This document shows, piece after piece, positions 9,258 through 17,922 of a stretch of DNA of 64,000 bases. The DNA lies in contig OZ252023.1 in NCBI GenBank assembly GCA_965247425.1, forward strand, positions 1,240,001 through 1,304,000, read 5' to 3'. Each line of letters begins with the position of its first letter. Position 1 is the stretch's first letter. A program made the position numbers and the translations under genes. The notes beneath the pieces were generated by a model. The model was not told the DNA's origin and made no database searches. It saw nothing but the letters and a program-made list of their open reading frames with translations. This stretch comes from CAZOZZ01 sp965247425 (lineage in GTDB: Bacteria; Acidobacteriota; Terriglobia; 20CM-2-55-15).

Positions 9258-9611
9258 CGACGAAGTATTTCGGAGGGCACAGCGACGTAGCCGGCGGTTG
9301 CCTGGTCTTTGCCAGACGGGATGCGCTATTCGCACGTACCGAACGAGCGCGGCACATCCTTGGAGCGTCGCTTGCCCCCTTCAACTCGCGGCTGATCCCT
9401 CGTGGCCTTCGTACGCTTGCCTGCCGGATCGAGGCTCAGAGCGCCAACGCGCTCGCCGTGGCTCGAATGTTGGAAGGGCATCCGAACGTCCCTGCGGTCC
9501 ACTAGCCGGGTCTCGAATCCCATCCCGGTCACGAGATCGCGAAGGATCAAATGTCGTCGTTTGGCGCCATGCTGTCGTTCCGGGTCCGGGAGGGAAGGGA
9601 AGCGGCGCTGG
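9258..9611 (+). pseudogene. fragment of a trans-sulfuration PLP enzyme gene (mosaic segment 1)
   Basis: Aligns without gaps to 13555-13908 of the intact gene (constant offset 4297), from KYFGGHSDVAGG to the residues REAAL. An in-frame TAG at 9503 (after NVPAVH) interrupts it. The catalytic lysine region is at its very start and the N-terminal half is missing, so it cannot encode an enzyme. It is joined at a ctgg microhomology (9608-9611) to an rsgA piece in the same reading frame. Confidence 0.9.
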
Positions 9612-10021
9612 GTTGGAGTTCAGGAACGGCCAGGATAGAGGCGGTTCTTCCCAGGAAGAATGCGTTTTCCAGGCAGGCGGCCGGAGGACGGGCCGACGAA
9701 CAAGTTCTGGCGGCGAACCTCGACATCGTCTTTCTGGTGACCTGTCTCGATGGTGATTACAACCCCCGGCGGATCGAACGATACGTCAACCTTGAATGGG
9801 AGAGTGGAGCGACACCGGTTCTGATCTTGAACAAAGCCGACCTGTCGGTCGACGTGGAGGCCGTCGTCCGTGAAGTGGAGCAGGTGACGTCTGGAGCCGC
9901 GATCCATGCCCTCAGCGCGAAAGAAGAGATCGGTCTCGACGTTTTCGAGGCCTACCTGACCCGGGGTCGCACGGCCGCTCTGCTGGGTTCATCGGGCGTG
10001 GGAAAGTCGACCATTGTCAAT
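9612..10021 (+). pseudogene. fragment of an rsgA-like GTPase gene (mosaic segment 2)
   Basis: Aligns to about 14598-15007 of intact rsgA, at a constant offset of 4986 from 9638 onward. It still encodes the NKAD motif and the P-loop GSSGVGKST, and is in frame with the preceding PLP-enzyme piece from 9551, so a chimeric open frame runs through both. The OB-fold start, the DTPG motif and the zinc-binding C-terminus are missing. It breaks off just after the P-loop and is joined to a DUF5916 fragment. Confidence 0.9.
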
Positions 10022-10250
10022 ATTCTACCTGTGGAACAACACGCCCGACGGGAGTGGTCGCGGAGCTGCAAGGGACACCGTCAGCCGGAATATCGGCTGG
10101 CAGGCGCGATTCCGCTGGATCCTGAAACCCGGGAACGACATCTTTGTGGTGCTGAATCAGAATTGGGTCGACAACCCTCTGCTGCCCGACAGAATCCAGG
10201 CACTGAACCGTCAGCTTTCGAGCAAGCTGGTGTTCACACGTCGGTTCTAG
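10022..10250 (+). pseudogene. two fused fragments of a DUF5916 gene (mosaic segments 3 and 4)
   Basis: Positions 10022-10069 align to 11819-11866 of the intact DUF5916 gene (offset 1797) and 10070-10250 align to 12509-12689 (offset 2439), including the same C-terminal end and TAG stop. About 640 bp of the parent gene are missing between them, with tgc shared at the join. The DUF5916 frame is not the frame of the preceding rsgA piece. After the stop the sequence differs from the intact copy, where a 270-bp inverted-repeat element is inserted. Confidence 0.9.
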
Positions 10251-10466
10251 TCGCGATTTGAAACGCTGTTGCCAAAAGCGTACAGTGGGTCGCGTGGCCG
10301 TGACGTCGTCGTAAGTTGCCAGATGCCTGGCCATTCAGGGGATTCCCTCTGATCAGCGGCTCGAGATCGTGCGGTTGTTCGGATGGGTCAGCGAACCGAG
10401 GAGTTTGGTTTCCCGTTGTCTTACCAGAGAATCACTTCCCAACGAAGCGGTGTTCCTTTGTGCGGC
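10251..10466. other. intergenic region between the mosaic and the DUF5916 gene
   Basis: No gene is supported; no clear promoter was found by eye. Confidence 0.35.
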
Positions 10467-12689
10467 ATGGTGGAGAGCTTCGGCCACACCGGCGTGTCGG
10501 CTGCCATCGTGCTTCTTTGTTCCTTCGCCTTGTCCGGGAATGGGGGCGCCCAGGCCCACCTGCCCCCCGAATACGAAGATCGCCGAATCGTTGAAGCGAT
10601 CCTGCTGGGTGAGAATGAATCCATCGACCTGGACGGTTTGCTGGACGAGGCCGTGTGGGATCGGGCAATTCCTGCTGTCGGTTTCATGCAGCAGGATCCC
10701 GACAACGGCAGCCCGGCCACGGAACCGACCGAGGTGCGCGTCGTGTATGGCGGAACGAGCTTGTATCTGGGGATCCTCTGTCTAGACTCGGATCCGGCGG
10801 CGCTGCTGGGCAACCAGATGCAACGGGACCAGCCGTTGGAGGCCGACGATCGCTTTATGTGGGCGATGGATCCGTTCCTCGACGAACGAAGTGGATATTT
10901 CTTCGAGATCAATCCGTCGGGGGCGATGGGAGACGGTTTGATCAATGTGTCCCCCGGGGGCGGCTTCCGAGCCAACAAAGCTTGGGACGGGATCTGGACC
11001 GCCAGGGTCCGACGGACGGACATCGGGTGGCAGGCCGAGATCGAGATTCCGTTCGCTACGCTGAATTTCGATCCGAACGTCTCAGCCTGGGGCGTGAACT
11101 TCCAACGGACCGTCCGACGGAAGAACGAAGAAAGCCGCTGGAACGGGTACTCGCGGAACCAGGGATTGATGCAGATGAGCGCAGCGGGTCTCGTGGTCGG
11201 ACTCGAGGAACTCGACCAAGGCCTGGGTCTCGAGCTGAAGCCCTACCTGACGGGCAGCATCACCGACGGGCCGGTCTCGGGCGCCGCCCCGGTTTACCGG
11301 GGTGACGCGGGTTTCGATCTCTCTTACAGCGTGACGCCTGAACTTCGAGCCAAGTTCACGTTGAACACGGATTTCGCCGAAATCGAAGTTGACGATCGCC
11401 GGATCAACCTCACGCGTTTCCCGCTCCGGTTCCCCGAGAAACGTGATTTTTTCCTGGATGGGTCCAACTTTTTCGATCTTTCGACGGCTGGCGTTACGCC
11501 GTTCTTCAGCCGCCGAATCGGTCTCGACGCGGACGGTAACCCGCAACGAATTGTGTATGGAGTGAAGCTCACGGGCAAGGTCGGCGCCCAGGACATCGGT
11601 GTGTTGCAAGTACGAACGGCCGATTCCGGCAACAATTCGGGAGAAGACTTTTCAATCGTTCGCCTGAAACGCCCCTTCTGGGCAGAGTCTCATGTCGCGA
11701 TGATCTATACGCGACGATCTCGGCTGGTGACGGGCGCGGCTGTTCTCCAGACGGCGGGTGCGGAAATTCAACTCTCGACCAGCCGCTTCGCTGGGGACCG
11801 CAACCTGTCTCTTACCGGATTCTACTTCTGGAACACCACGCCCGAGGGAGGCGGCAACGGAGCTGCCCGCGGCTTCCGCCTCCACTACCCGAACGACACC
11901 TGGCAGCTGAACCTCTCAGTCCGCGAGCTGCAAGACAATTTCGATCCTGCAGTGGGATTCACGCCGCGTCGCGGTTTCCGGCGTGCGAACCCGGAGGCGT
12001 TCTTCGCGCCTCGGCCGTCCGACCATCCCTGGATCCGACGATTCAGGTTTGGATCCGACGCACAGTTTTTGATGGACACCAAAAACCGTCTGGTTACACG
12101 CATCTTTGACGTGACGGTATTCGAGATGGAGTTGCATTCACAAGACACTTTTCTCTTCAAGGCTGTCCCCAGCTTTGAACGGCTTGAAAGGGATTTCGAA
12201 ATCAGCCCGGGTGTGGTTTTGTTTGAAGGCGCCCAGTACAACTTCACCAGATACAGCGTGGAGATCGACAGCGCCGATCGTCGAAAAGTGGCAGCCTCCG
12301 CCGTACTGGAATGGGGCAACTTCTTCTCCGGAACGCGCCGTGAGTTTTCTCTGGACCTCAGGATCCGACCCCGTCCCGGCCTCTTTGCCAGCGTCGGCGG
12401 GGAATTCAATCGGGTAGAACTGCCCGAAGGAAATTTCTCGACAAGCCTTGTTCGATCCGAGCTCAACACGCAGTTCGGACCGTGGGTCTCGCTTGCTAAC
12501 CGATTGCAGTACGACACGGTCAGCCGGAACATCGGCTGGCAGGCTCGATTCCGGTGGATTCTGAAACCCGGGAACGACATCTTTCTCGTCCTGAATCAGA
12601 ATTGGGTCGACAATCCTCTCCTGCCGGACAGAATCCAGACCTTGAACCGTCAGCTTTCCAGCAAGCTGGTGTTCACACGTCGGTTCTAG
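10467..12689 (+). CDS. DUF5916 outer-membrane protein with N-terminal CBM9-like domain
   Basis: A 740-residue exported protein. Residues 1-29 look like a signal peptide (SAAIVLLCSFALSGNGGAQA). Residues about 45-220 resemble a carbohydrate-binding family 9-like domain (DGLLDEAVWDRA, LYLGILCLDSD, EIEIPFATLNF). The rest is a DUF5916 region, predicted to form an outer-membrane barrel, ending in FTRRF. The family has no established function; a role in binding or passing glycan at the cell surface is inferred from the CBM-like part. The ATG at 10467 fits the signal peptide; a start at 10383 would add 28 non-signal residues. The TAG stop forms part of the end of a 270-bp inverted-repeat element. Pieces of a paralogue lie just upstream (10022-10250). 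Confidence 0.85.
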   Translation: MVESFGHTGVSAAIVLLCSFALSGNGGAQAHLPPEYEDRRIVEAILLGENESIDLDGLLDEAVWDRAIPAVGFMQQDPDNGSPATEPTEVRVVYGGTSLYLGILCLDSDPAALLGNQMQRDQPLEADDRFMWAMDPFLDERSGYFFEINPSGAMGDGLINVSPGGGFRANKAWDGIWTARVRRTDIGWQAEIEIPFATLNFDPNVSAWGVNFQRTVRRKNEESRWNGYSRNQGLMQMSAAGLVVGLEELDQGLGLELKPYLTGSITDGPVSGAAPVYRGDAGFDLSYSVTPELRAKFTLNTDFAEIEVDDRRINLTRFPLRFPEKRDFFLDGSNFFDLSTAGVTPFFSRRIGLDADGNPQRIVYGVKLTGKVGAQDIGVLQVRTADSGNNSGEDFSIVRLKRPFWAESHVAMIYTRRSRLVTGAAVLQTAGAEIQLSTSRFAGDRNLSLTGFYFWNTTPEGGGNGAARGFRLHYPNDTWQLNLSVRELQDNFDPAVGFTPRRGFRRANPEAFFAPRPSDHPWIRRFRFGSDAQFLMDTKNRLVTRIFDVTVFEMELHSQDTFLFKAVPSFERLERDFEISPGVVLFEGAQYNFTRYSVEIDSADRRKVAASAVLEWGNFFSGTRREFSLDLRIRPRPGLFASVGGEFNRVELPEGNFSTSLVRSELNTQFGPWVSLANRLQYDTVSRNIGWQARFRWILKPGNDIFLVLNQNWVDNPLLPDRIQTLNRQLSSKLVFTRRF

Positions 12690-12959
12690 TGGTCCGCGCC
12701 AGATATAGCGGTACTAGATTTCGGAGTGCAACGGTACCGGATTTGGGGGAGCGACGATGAGCCAATGCTTCGACATTGTGAGGAGGAGCGACGCCAAAGA
12801 CGGTGCCGTTCCGCCCGAACCCGTAGGGCCGATGGAGGTTGCCATTCACGAACGCTAAACCGTCGAAAGCTCACACTCACCACACGATGGATCTCACGCA
12901 TCGGTCCGCTCGCAACCTCCTTCGGAGATAGTATCGCTATATCTGGCGCGGACCACTAG
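12686..12959. mobile_element. family-D MITE-like element between the DUF5916 and PLP-enzyme genes
   Basis: About 270 bp with perfect 24-bp terminal inverted repeats (12687-12710 and 12935-12958), extended to about 30 bp with one mismatch, beginning tagtggtccgcgccagatat. CTAG is present at both outer ends (12686-12689, 12956-12959), consistent with a target duplication. The left end contains the DUF5916 stop codon, and the right end is 16 bp before the next start. The paralogous fragment at 10250 has the same stop without the element, which supports insertion. No gene is credible inside. Confidence 0.8.
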
Positions 12960-12974
12960 AGTAAGCTAGCCGAG

Positions 12975-14099
12975 ATGAAATTCGAGACACGCGCCGTGCA
13001 CACGGGTCTGACCGTCGATGAAACCACCGGCGCCATCGCACCCCCGATTCATCTGTCAACGACATTTGGCCGTGATGAGGCGAGTCAGCCGATCGGAGGC
13101 CATACCTATATTCGGGAGTCCAACCCGAATCAGTCACGTCTCGAGCAGACGGTCGCCGATCTGGAGGGCGGGGAGGCCGGTCTTGCCTTCGCGTCCGGAA
13201 TGGCCGCGGGTGCGGCGGTCTTCCAAGCGATGGAGCCGGGAACACATATGGTGATGCCCGACGATGTGTACTACGGTTTCGGCATCGCCGCTCGGGAGTT
13301 CTGCTCGAAATGGGGGATCGCCTCCGACGCCGTACCGATGGACGATCTCGATCGGCTCGCCGCCGCGATTCGTCCCGAGACCGGTTTGATCTGGATCGAG
13401 ACGCCATCGAATCCACTCATGAAGATCGTCGACATCCGCAAGATCGTCGCGCTGGCCCGCAAGGCGGACGCGGTCGCTATTGTCGACAACACCTTTGCCA
13501 CACCTGCCCTTCAGCGTCCAATCGAGTGTGGCGCGGACATTGTCCTTCATTCGGCGACCAAGTACTTCGGCGGCCATAGCGATGTGGCCGGCGGTTGCCT
13601 GGTGTTCGCCCGCCGGAGTCCATTGTTCGAGGCGACCGAGCGGGCGCAACACATCCTCGGAGCGTCGCTGTCTCCGTTCAACTCGTGGCTGATCCTTCGC
13701 GGCCTGCGGACTCTTGCATGCCGAATGCGGTCTCAGAGCGCCAATGCGCTCGCGGTGGCCCGCATGCTGGAAGGGCATCCGAATGTCCGTACGGTCCACT
13801 ATCCGGGCCTCGGATCCCATCCGGGCCACGAGATCGCGAAGAATCAAATGTCTTCCTTCGGCGCCATGCTGTCGTTCCGGGTCCGGGAGGGAAGGGAAGC
13901 CGCCCTGGCTATTGTGGGGCGTTCGTCTCTTTTTGTTCGCGCGACCTCGCTCGGTGGCGTGGAAAGCCTGATCGAACATCGGGCAACGAGTGAAGGAGCG
14001 GATGCGATCAGTCCGGAGGATCTCATCCGCTTGTCGATCGGACTCGAACACCCCGACGACCTCATTGAAGATCTCGGTCGCGCGTTGTGTCCGGTGTGA
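12975..14099 (+). CDS. Cys/Met-metabolism PLP-dependent enzyme (cystathionine gamma-synthase/lyase type)
   Basis: A 374-residue fold-type I PLP enzyme of the trans-sulfuration family. The PLP lysine is K196 in LHSATKYFGGHSDV, with D171 in VDNTFATP and the phosphate loop SGM at 74-76. The length fits MetB, MetC, MetZ or CGL enzymes, which act on (acyl-)homoserine, cystathionine or methionine; the sequence alone does not separate gamma-synthase from lyase or sulfhydrylase, so I give no symbol. The ATG follows the family-D element by 15 bp, which could carry its promoter. A diverged fragment of a paralogue lies at 9258-9611. Confidence 0.85.
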   Translation: MKFETRAVHTGLTVDETTGAIAPPIHLSTTFGRDEASQPIGGHTYIRESNPNQSRLEQTVADLEGGEAGLAFASGMAAGAAVFQAMEPGTHMVMPDDVYYGFGIAAREFCSKWGIASDAVPMDDLDRLAAAIRPETGLIWIETPSNPLMKIVDIRKIVALARKADAVAIVDNTFATPALQRPIECGADIVLHSATKYFGGHSDVAGGCLVFARRSPLFEATERAQHILGASLSPFNSWLILRGLRTLACRMRSQSANALAVARMLEGHPNVRTVHYPGLGSHPGHEIAKNQMSSFGAMLSFRVREGREAALAIVGRSSLFVRATSLGGVESLIEHRATSEGADAISPEDLIRLSIGLEHPDDLIEDLGRALCPV

Positions 14100-14105
14100 A
14101 TACCC

Positions 14106-14128
14106 GACTCCCCCTTCCGGGGTGTTTT
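14106..14128 (+). terminator. possible terminator after the PLP-enzyme gene
   Basis: A short stem (actcccc with ggggtgt, one mismatch, loop about cttcc) followed by tttt, 7 bp after the stop codon. Weak but correctly placed. Confidence 0.45.
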
Positions 14129-14208
14129 CGTGTTACCGTTGCTTAGGGGACAACGACACTTCGTTCCGTTCCCACCACTTTATGACTTCAGCCATTGCCC
14201 TCTAAGAA

Positions 14209-14268
14209 GGAAACAGTCTCCAGGACGGTCCGGTCTTGCCGGACCCGTGTGTGTGGAGAGTCGTTTCC
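14209..14268 (+). promoter_or_regulatory. structured leader upstream of rsgA
   Basis: An outer inverted repeat (14209-14222 with 14254-14268, one indel) encloses a perfect inner hairpin (ggtccgg, loop tcttg, ccggacc at 14227-14245). It lies about 110 bp before the rsgA start. It may be a 5' leader element or a small inverted-repeat insertion; nothing shows which. Confidence 0.4.
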
Positions 14269-14377
14269 TTCCCCACTTCTTCTTTCCTGAGCCCGTGTTT
14301 GTTGCGCGACGTCAGCCGCGGACTCACGCGGTCTTACCGAATTCCTTACTTCTGATCGTTTGGTGGGAGAGATGCGG

Positions 14378-15436
14378 GTGAACCTCGAAGACATAGGCTG
14401 GAATTCAGTCTTTAAATCTCATTTTGAAAAATTGGAGCGGGCGGAACTCACGCCGGCTCGCGTGGTCCGTCAGGACCGGCATCGCTACCTGATGTTTTCC
14501 GAGGCCGGAGAAGTGATGGCGGAGGTGTCGGGCCGGATGCGACATGACATCCAGAGAACAACGGAGTTTCCGGTCGTCGGAGACTGGGTGGTGCTTGAAT
14601 GGACCCCCGAGTGGGTCCGGATCGAGGCGGTGCTGCCCAGGAAGAGCGCGATCTCCAGGCAGATGGCCGCGGGAGGAGGCAGAGAACAGATTCTGGCGGC
14701 GAACCTGGACACGGTATTCCTGGTCTCCGGACTCGATGGTGACTACAACCCTCGCCGGATCGAACGATTCGTAAATCTTGGATGGGAGAGTGGAGCGACT
14801 CCGGTTCTGATCCTGAACAAAGCTGACTTGTCGGTCGATGTCGATGCCGTGGTCCGTCGAGTGGAGGAATTGGCGCCTGGAGTCGCCGTTCATACCCTCA
14901 GCGCGAAAGAGCGGATCGGTCTCGACGCCTTGGAGACGTACTTGACGCGGGGCCGCACGGCCGCCCTGCTCGGATCATCGGGCGTCGGAAAGTCGACCAT
15001 CGTCAATTGTCTTCTCGGAACCGACCGACAGGAGGTGTTTGAGGTTCGCGAAGACGATTCCCGCGGTCGCCACACAACGGTGCGACGGGAATTGTTCGTG
15101 CTTCCCTCGGGCGGGGCGATCATCGACACACCCGGCCTGCGTGAGGTCCGTCTGTGGGGGGAGGAAGAAACTCTCGCGACGACTTTCGCCGACATCGAAA
15201 AATTGGGTATCGACTGCCGGTTCGGGGACTGCCGTCACGACGCGGAACCCGGATGCGGGGTCCTGGCCGCGCTCAAGCGGGGAGACCTGGAGCCCGGCCG
15301 GTACGAAAGTTACCGGAAGATGCAGAAGGAACTGGAGCATGTCGCAAGTCTCGAGGTCCCACACGAAGTCCGTGATCGAGACCGGCGCTTCTCTAAGATG
15401 GTGCGGAACGTCATCCGTGAGAAGAAGAAGGATTAA
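14378..15436 (+). CDS. rsgA: ribosome small-subunit-dependent GTPase A
   Basis: A 352-residue circularly permuted GTPase. Motifs run in the permuted order: G4 NKAD (147-150), G1 P-loop GSSGVGKST (199-207), G3 DTPG (250-253), then a C-terminal zinc site (C280, C285, H287, C293). An OB-fold precedes the G domain. RsgA checks late maturation of the 30S subunit and releases RbfA. I chose the GTG at 14378 because GGGAGAG lies 6 bp upstream and the protein then begins MNLEDIGW, typical for the family; an ATG at 14372 is possible. It converges with the VTT protein gene across a family-C repeat. A broken paralogue piece is at 9612-10021. Confidence 0.95.
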   Translation: MNLEDIGWNSVFKSHFEKLERAELTPARVVRQDRHRYLMFSEAGEVMAEVSGRMRHDIQRTTEFPVVGDWVVLEWTPEWVRIEAVLPRKSAISRQMAAGGGREQILAANLDTVFLVSGLDGDYNPRRIERFVNLGWESGATPVLILNKADLSVDVDAVVRRVEELAPGVAVHTLSAKERIGLDALETYLTRGRTAALLGSSGVGKSTIVNCLLGTDRQEVFEVREDDSRGRHTTVRRELFVLPSGGAIIDTPGLREVRLWGEEETLATTFADIEKLGIDCRFGDCRHDAEPGCGVLAALKRGDLEPGRYESYRKMQKELEHVASLEVPHEVRDRDRRFSKMVRNVIREKKKD

Positions 15437-15441
15437 ATCCC

Positions 15442-15550
15442 TCAACGCAAAGGCGCGAAATCGCAAAGAACGCAAAGTTGTTTATATGGGATCCCGGAGT
15501 CCCGAAAAACGAAATGTGCGACATTTGCGTCTTTGCGTTTTTGCGTTGAA
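15442..15550. repeat. family-C CGCAAAG inverted repeat, copy 1
   Basis: Left arm is built of GCAAAG/GCGAAA heptamer-like units after tcaacg; right arm of TTTGCGT units ending in gttga. It lies between the convergent genes rsgA and the VTT protein and could serve as a bidirectional terminator. Similar copies are at 27384 and 60463. Confidence 0.75.
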
Positions 15551-15569
15551 CTCCCCCGTCGGGGTACGA

Positions 15570-16268
15570 CTAGCTGGTCTCGGCGGCTGGAAGGCTCAGG
15601 CGGCGTATGACGACGATAGCCACGATGATGGAGATGACGACTCCCGCAACCAGGGGCCAGACCAGCCATGGGAAAGCCACGAAGAGTTCCACCGAGATGT
15701 ACGACTGGACATAGGCTATCGGGGCCATCCCAAGCGCCGTGCCCAGCATCACCGCGGACACGGGAATTGTCGTGATGCCGGCGGCGTATGAAACGATGTC
15801 GGACGAAGTGAGAGGATTGACCCGCAGGAGAGCGATCATGATGAAACCGCGTCGGCGCAGCAGGTCTTCGTACCTGGCCAGGCTTTCGGGGCTGAAAAAA
15901 TCCCGGGTCCAGTTCCGGCCGACGAAGGTTCGCATCAGCAGGCAGGCGATGCCGGCGCCGAGCGTGTTTCCCAGTAGCGTCAACGTCCCGCCCCAGAAGC
16001 CGCCGAACAGGACGCCCCCGGGCAGATAGAAGATCGTTCCCGGGATTGGAGCCACGACCACCTCGACAATGACGACCACGAGGTACAAGAGCGGACCCAC
16101 TGGCCCCCAGCTTCTGAAGAAGGTCTGAAGCGCCGCCAGCTTGGATTCGGCCTCCATGTCGAAGTCCAGCATCAAGCTGACGATACCGCCGTTCCAGTAC
16201 GACCAGGCCAACACCGCAGCGACGAGCGCGAGGCCCGCAACACCTAAAAGTCCAACCTTTCGCTGCAT
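15570..16268 (-). CDS. TVP38/TMEM64 (VTT/DedA-like) membrane protein
   Basis: A 232-residue integral membrane protein with about six hydrophobic segments. The VTT-domain signature is visible in the stretch PIPGTIFYLPGGVLFG followed by GGTLTLLGNTLGAG, and later LRVNPLTSSDIVSY, as in the TVP38/TMEM64 branch of the DedA superfamily. Members are implicated in lipid or metal handling and undecaprenyl-phosphate recycling; the specific role here is unknown. A good ribosome site (GGAGGG) precedes the ATG. It lies 77 bp after phnE copy 2 in the same direction and may be co-transcribed. Confidence 0.85.
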   Translation of the reverse strand: MQRKVGLLGVAGLALVAAVLAWSYWNGGIVSLMLDFDMEAESKLAALQTFFRSWGPVGPLLYLVVVIVEVVVAPIPGTIFYLPGGVLFGGFWGGTLTLLGNTLGAGIACLLMRTFVGRNWTRDFFSPESLARYEDLLRRRGFIMIALLRVNPLTSSDIVSYAAGITTIPVSAVMLGTALGMAPIAYVQSYISVELFVAFPWLVWPLVAGVVISIIVAIVVIRRLSLPAAETS

Positions 16269-16345
16269 GGCCCTCCTTCGAAGCTGATCAGGAACGATCT
16301 CAGAAAATCACACTGCGATCTTCCGAGCAAAGCTTTTGAGTCCGA

Positions 16346-17086
16346 TTACGAATAAACGCGTTGTAAACGTCGGCTCGTGTGATCGACGACGACAACTATC
16401 GCAAAGATGGCCAGAATCAACGTCGCTACACGCTGGTACTGAAACAGGTTGGTCGTCGTGTAGATCATCTGCCCAAGGCCACCCGCTCCGACAACGCCCA
16501 CGATCGTCGCGCTTCGTATGTTGGTCTCCCAACGGTACAGCGCAAACGAAATGCATTGGGCCCACGCCTGGGGAACCACCGCGTAGAGCGAGACGGCACT
16601 CGGGGATCCGCCCGCCGATGCGACCGACTCGACAATCCGGGCATCGACGTTTTCGAACGTGTCGCCGAACAGTTTCCCAAGTACACCGGAGGTATGAAAT
16701 GCGAGGGCAAGAGCCCCGGCGGCCGGGCCCAATCCGGCCACGAAAACGAAGATCAGGGCCCAGAGCAGATCCGGGACAGCCCGTAGCAGGACAAACAGGC
16801 CGCGTGAGAACCAGCCGAGGCCCCGACGTGCCGTTGACAGCCAGGCGATCGAGAACGAGAACAGAAAGGCGAGTGCCGTGCCCGCGATCGATATCGCCAG
16901 GGTCTGCAGGGCGGCCACTCCGGTTTGTCTGAGAAATTCCGGATCGACGGCAGGCGGAACGAACTCACCGAGTAGAGCGAGGATGCTGGATCGAGTCCAG
17001 CCGGCATCGGGCCAGGTCAGCCAGAACGATGCGAGGACACCGGCGCCACCGAGCGCGATCAGAGCCGTCCGTTTCGCCAAGTTCAC
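16346..17086 (-). CDS. phnE: phosphonate-type ABC transporter permease, copy 2
   Basis: A 246-residue inner-membrane permease (BPD_transp_1) with about six transmembrane helices and the PhnE-type EAA region ESVASAGGSPSAVSLYAVVPQ followed by RSATIVGVVGAGGLG. Its ATG overlaps the stop of the upstream permease (ATGA), so the two are probably translated together and form a heterodimer. The substrate class (phosphonate, phosphite or a similar oxyanion) is inferred from family membership only, since no binding protein is present nearby. Confidence 0.85.
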   Translation of the reverse strand: MNLAKRTALIALGGAGVLASFWLTWPDAGWTRSSILALLGEFVPPAVDPEFLRQTGVAALQTLAISIAGTALAFLFSFSIAWLSTARRGLGWFSRGLFVLLRAVPDLLWALIFVFVAGLGPAAGALALAFHTSGVLGKLFGDTFENVDARIVESVASAGGSPSAVSLYAVVPQAWAQCISFALYRWETNIRSATIVGVVGAGGLGQMIYTTTNLFQYQRVATLILAIFAIVVVVDHTSRRLQRVYS

Positions 17087-17889
17087 GAAACCCTCCGAAC
17101 CAGGGCGCTGATACGATCGATTCCGATGACGATCAGAATCAGGGCAAGGATGATCGTGCTGACTTCCGAGTACTCGAACATCCGCATGGAGATGTCAATC
17201 TCCTGACCCAGTCCGCCGGCGCCCACGATGCCGAGCAGTGCCGCCGAACGGACGGCGCATTCCCACCTGTACATGGAATAACCGACCAGGTCGTGCCAGG
17301 CCTGGGGCAGGATCGCGTACACGAACTGTCCGGTCCGGCCCGCACCCACTCCGGCAATGGCCTCGATGGGTGCCCGAGGCGCCGCGTCGAGGAGTTCCCC
17401 GTACATCTTGCCCAGGATGCCGCCGTAGCTGACACCGATAGCCAGGACTCCGGCGAAAGGGCCAAGCCCGACGATCCGGACGAAAAAGACCGCCCAGACC
17501 AGATCGGGAACGCTGCGGACAAAGGAGAGGAGAAAGCGGGTGGGCGTCGTCACCGTCCGGGTTCCCATCACGCTCGATGCACCGAATGGCCCCAGCAACG
17601 TACCGAAAGTGATCGCCAGAGTTGTTCCCGCAATTCCGATTGCAATCGTCTCTAATGTTGCCCGCGCCACCAGGCGGAGGAAATCCGGAGAAGTGTTGGG
17701 CGGGAACAGGCCGCCGAGAAACTCGGCGGCGGCCGCGATTCCGGCCATCGAGAAGATGACGGAGGGTCGGAGTTCGGAAAGGTACAAAGATGCGGCGATC
17801 ATAACTGCAAGGACCATGGACGTCCGTAACCCGGACGGTTGTTCCCGGGACGAATCGACTTCCAGGTGTAGTTGTTCGTATGTCCGCAT
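17083..17889 (-). CDS. phnE: phosphonate-type ABC transporter permease, copy 1
   Basis: A 268-residue permease homologous to the next gene, with the conserved segment RAPIEAIAGVGAGRTGQFVYAILPQ cut at the EAA loop and RSAALLGIVGAGGLGQEI. It starts 33 bp after the ATPase gene with AAGGGAA as ribosome site. Together with the second permease and the ATPase it makes a PhnC-PhnE-PhnE transporter core. Confidence 0.85.
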   Translation of the reverse strand: MRTYEQLHLEVDSSREQPSGLRTSMVLAVMIAASLYLSELRPSVIFSMAGIAAAAEFLGGLFPPNTSPDFLRLVARATLETIAIGIAGTTLAITFGTLLGPFGASSVMGTRTVTTPTRFLLSFVRSVPDLVWAVFFVRIVGLGPFAGVLAIGVSYGGILGKMYGELLDAAPRAPIEAIAGVGAGRTGQFVYAILPQAWHDLVGYSMYRWECAVRSAALLGIVGAGGLGQEIDISMRMFEYSEVSTIILALILIVIGIDRISALVRRVS

Positions 17890-17922
17890 GTTCCCTTGTT
17901 GCTTTTCACCGGGTGAAACGAA

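Noticed and set aside
12686..12959. Open frames of 71-77 codons inside the family-D element
   Set aside because: They arise from the inverted repeat being read from either side; no ribosome site or domain.
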